Positions 62,017 through 63,204 of a stretch of 63,204 bases of DNA are shown here, piece by piece. Source of the DNA: Pseudoxanthobacter soli DSM 19599 (GTDB taxonomy: Bacteria > Pseudomonadota > Alphaproteobacteria > Rhizobiales > Segnochrobactraceae); NCBI GenBank assembly GCA_945898215.1, contig CAMDHY010000011.1:1-63204 (forward strand), written 5' to 3'. How positions within the stretch are numbered: the stretch's first letter is position 1; each line of letters begins with the position of its first letter. The notes under the pieces were generated by a model, which was not told where the DNA came from, did no database searches, and was given only the letters and a program-made list of their open reading frames with translations. The position numbers and the translations under genes are program-made.

Positions 62017-63204
62017 ATGACGACACGAAACGCCTCCCCGAGAAACGCCTCGCATCGCGGTCGGAGCACGTTCCTCAGGGGTGTGCTCCCCGTCCTCGGG
62101 CTCGCCGCTCTCCTCGCCGGGTGCGAAGAGCCGGTGACGGAAAGCCAGCAGACCGGCTACCGCGGCACCGGCATGGTGCAGATCAACAACGTCGACGTGC
62201 TCGCCCTGCAGAAGGTGGCGAATGCGCTGCCGGAAGCCCAGCCGCCGGCGGATCCTGACCCGACGGGCCCGCGCGCCTCGCAGATCTACGAGAACGTCCA
62301 GGTTCTCGGCGACCTCAGCGAGGGCGAGTTCCTGCGGATCATGGCGGCGATCACCGAGTGGGTGTCGCCCGAACAGGGTTGCACCTACTGCCACGGCGAG
62401 AATCTCGCCTCCGACGACATCTACACGAAGGTCGTGGCGCGCCGGATGATCCAGATGACGCGCGCCATCAACACCGACTGGACGGCGCACGTCCAGCAGG
62501 TGGGCGTCACCTGCTACACCTGCCACCGGGGCAACCCGGTGCCGCTCGAGGTGTGGTCGGAAGATCCCGGTCCGCGCGTCGCCGGCGGCATGGCCGCCGA
62601 CCGCAACGGCCAGAACGGCGCCAACCCGGCGACCGGGCTGTCGTCGCTGCCCTACGATCCGTTCACGGCCCTGCTGCGCAACCCCGGCGACATCCGCGTC
62701 ATCTCCAAGGCGGCGCTGCCGGTCAGGGGCGGGGGACTGGGTGCGACCATCCAGGAGACCGAGAAGACCTACGGCCTGATGATCCACATGTCCGAAGCGC
62801 TCGGCGTGAACTGCACGTTCTGCCACAACTCGCGCTCGTTCTCGGCGTGGGACCAGAGCGCGCCGCAGCGCTCGATCGCCTGGTACGGCATCCGCATGGT
62901 CGATGCGATCAACACCGACTACATCGACCCGCTGAAGCCGGTCTTCCCGGCGAACCGGCTCGGCCCGCTCGGCGACCCGAAGAAGGTCAACTGCGGCACC
63001 TGCCACAACGGCGTGCCGAAGCCGCTGCTCGGAGCCTCGATGCTGAAGGACTACGAGGAGTCCCTCGGCGCTCAGGCTGCCGTCGCACCGGCCGCCATGC
63101 CGGCTGCGACGCCCGCCGCGGCTCCCGCCGAGGCCACACCCGCGGCGGCACCCGCCGAGGCGGCTCCTGCCGCGGCCCCGGCCGCCACGCCGGAGGTGGC
63201 GCCC
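62017..63204 (+). CDS. pufC: Tetraheme cytochrome c subunit PufC (3' end beyond the window)
   Basis: 396 codons are visible with no stop. It starts with a lipoprotein signal (LPVLGLAALLAGC, lipid-attached Cys about 36). Four heme motifs follow in order: CTYCH, CYTCH, CTFCH and CGTCH, with an axial-Met helix region ahead of each. It re-reduces the special pair from the periplasmic side. After the last heme domain (about residue 345) the chain becomes an Ala/Pro/Glu-rich repeat that continues past the window. No pufX is seen. Confidence 0.95.
   Translation, partial: MTTRNASPRNASHRGRSTFLRGVLPVLGLAALLAGCEEPVTESQQTGYRGTGMVQINNVDVLALQKVANALPEAQPPADPDPTGPRASQIYENVQVLGDLSEGEFLRIMAAITEWVSPEQGCTYCHGENLASDDIYTKVVARRMIQMTRAINTDWTAHVQQVGVTCYTCHRGNPVPLEVWSEDPGPRVAGGMAADRNGQNGANPATGLSSLPYDPFTALLRNPGDIRVISKAALPVRGGGLGATIQETEKTYGLMIHMSEALGVNCTFCHNSRSFSAWDQSAPQRSIAWYGIRMVDAINTDYIDPLKPVFPANRLGPLGDPKKVNCGTCHNGVPKPLLGASMLKDYEESLGAQAAVAPAAMPAATPAAAPAEATPAAAPAEAAPAAAPAATPEVAP
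63080..63204 (+). repeat. Low-complexity Ala/Pro/Glu repeat in the PufC tail
   Basis: Codons GCC/GCG/CCC/GAG repeat as units like AAAPAEA and AAPAAAP from about 63080 to the window end. Such stretches are prone to length change by slippage. Confidence 0.7.

Noticed and set aside
62017-63204. pufX
   Set aside because: The gene after pufM encodes a tetraheme lipoprotein (pufC); no short PufX-like frame is present.

Overview
The window is one continuous, very GC-rich stretch of chromosome from a purple alphaproteobacterium, probably of the Rhizobiales (Hyphomicrobiales). Three things point there: a photosynthesis gene cluster in the usual alphaproteobacterial order, PpsR/PpaA regulators with a tetraheme PufC, and vitamin B6 breakdown genes that closely resemble and are ordered like those of Mesorhizobium loti. 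The species cannot be named from the sequence alone.

Region 1 (about 1-13184, + strand) is a catabolic island. A partial gene and a glutathione S-transferase are followed by a 3-hydroxyacyl-CoA-dehydrogenase-type enzyme that looks like the pyridine-ring aldehyde dehydrogenase of 4-pyridoxate breakdown, coupled to a three-gene TRAP transporter. A small secreted protein on the - strand separates this from a BMP-type ABC importer (binding protein, double ATPase, two permeases). The importer runs into 4-pyridoxolactonase, pyridoxamine-pyruvate transaminase and pyridoxal 4-dehydrogenase. The three enzymes take pyridoxamine to 4-pyridoxate; the dehydrogenase at 803 acts later in the same pathway. 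The two transporters are therefore candidates for uptake of B6 vitamers or pathway intermediates.

Region 2 (13185-16596) is mixed: a DUF2256 zinc-ribbon-like protein (-), an SDR lacking the catalytic tyrosine, a YCII/DGPF protein coupled to an ECF42-type sigma factor, and a gamma-glutamylcyclotransferase-like gene (-).

Region 3 (16613-63204) is the photosynthesis gene cluster. On the - strand are bchG, a PucC-family gene, bchP and tspO, preceded by ppaA-ppsR. On the + strand come bchF-N-B-H-L-M, lhaA, puhA-B-C, a small unknown gene, acsF, puhE, hemA, ispH, bchI, bchD, dxs, bchO, crtI, crtB and a 56-residue membrane protein. Then crtD-crtC (-) diverge from crtE-crtF, bchC-X-Y-Z and pufQ-B-A-L-M-C, with pufC running off the end. 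The cluster covers bacteriochlorophyll a synthesis with the oxygen-dependent cyclase AcsF, spirilloxanthin-type carotenoids, two genes of isoprenoid precursor supply (dxs, ispH), the first tetrapyrrole step (hemA), the type-II reaction centre and LH1. No LH2 (puc), pufX, bchE or crtA is present in the window.

Regulation is visible in the DNA. Perfect TGT-N12-ACA PpsR/CrtJ sites lie upstream of bchG, bchC and, as a pair 8 bp apart, dxs. Degenerate versions lie in the ppaA/bchF and crtD/crtE divergent regions. The right half of several sites is TTGACA, so PpsR would cover the -35 element. Stem-loops flank pufBA and probably set mRNA segment stability. Most genes overlap by 1-4 bases or are a few bases apart, so large co-transcribed units are likely.
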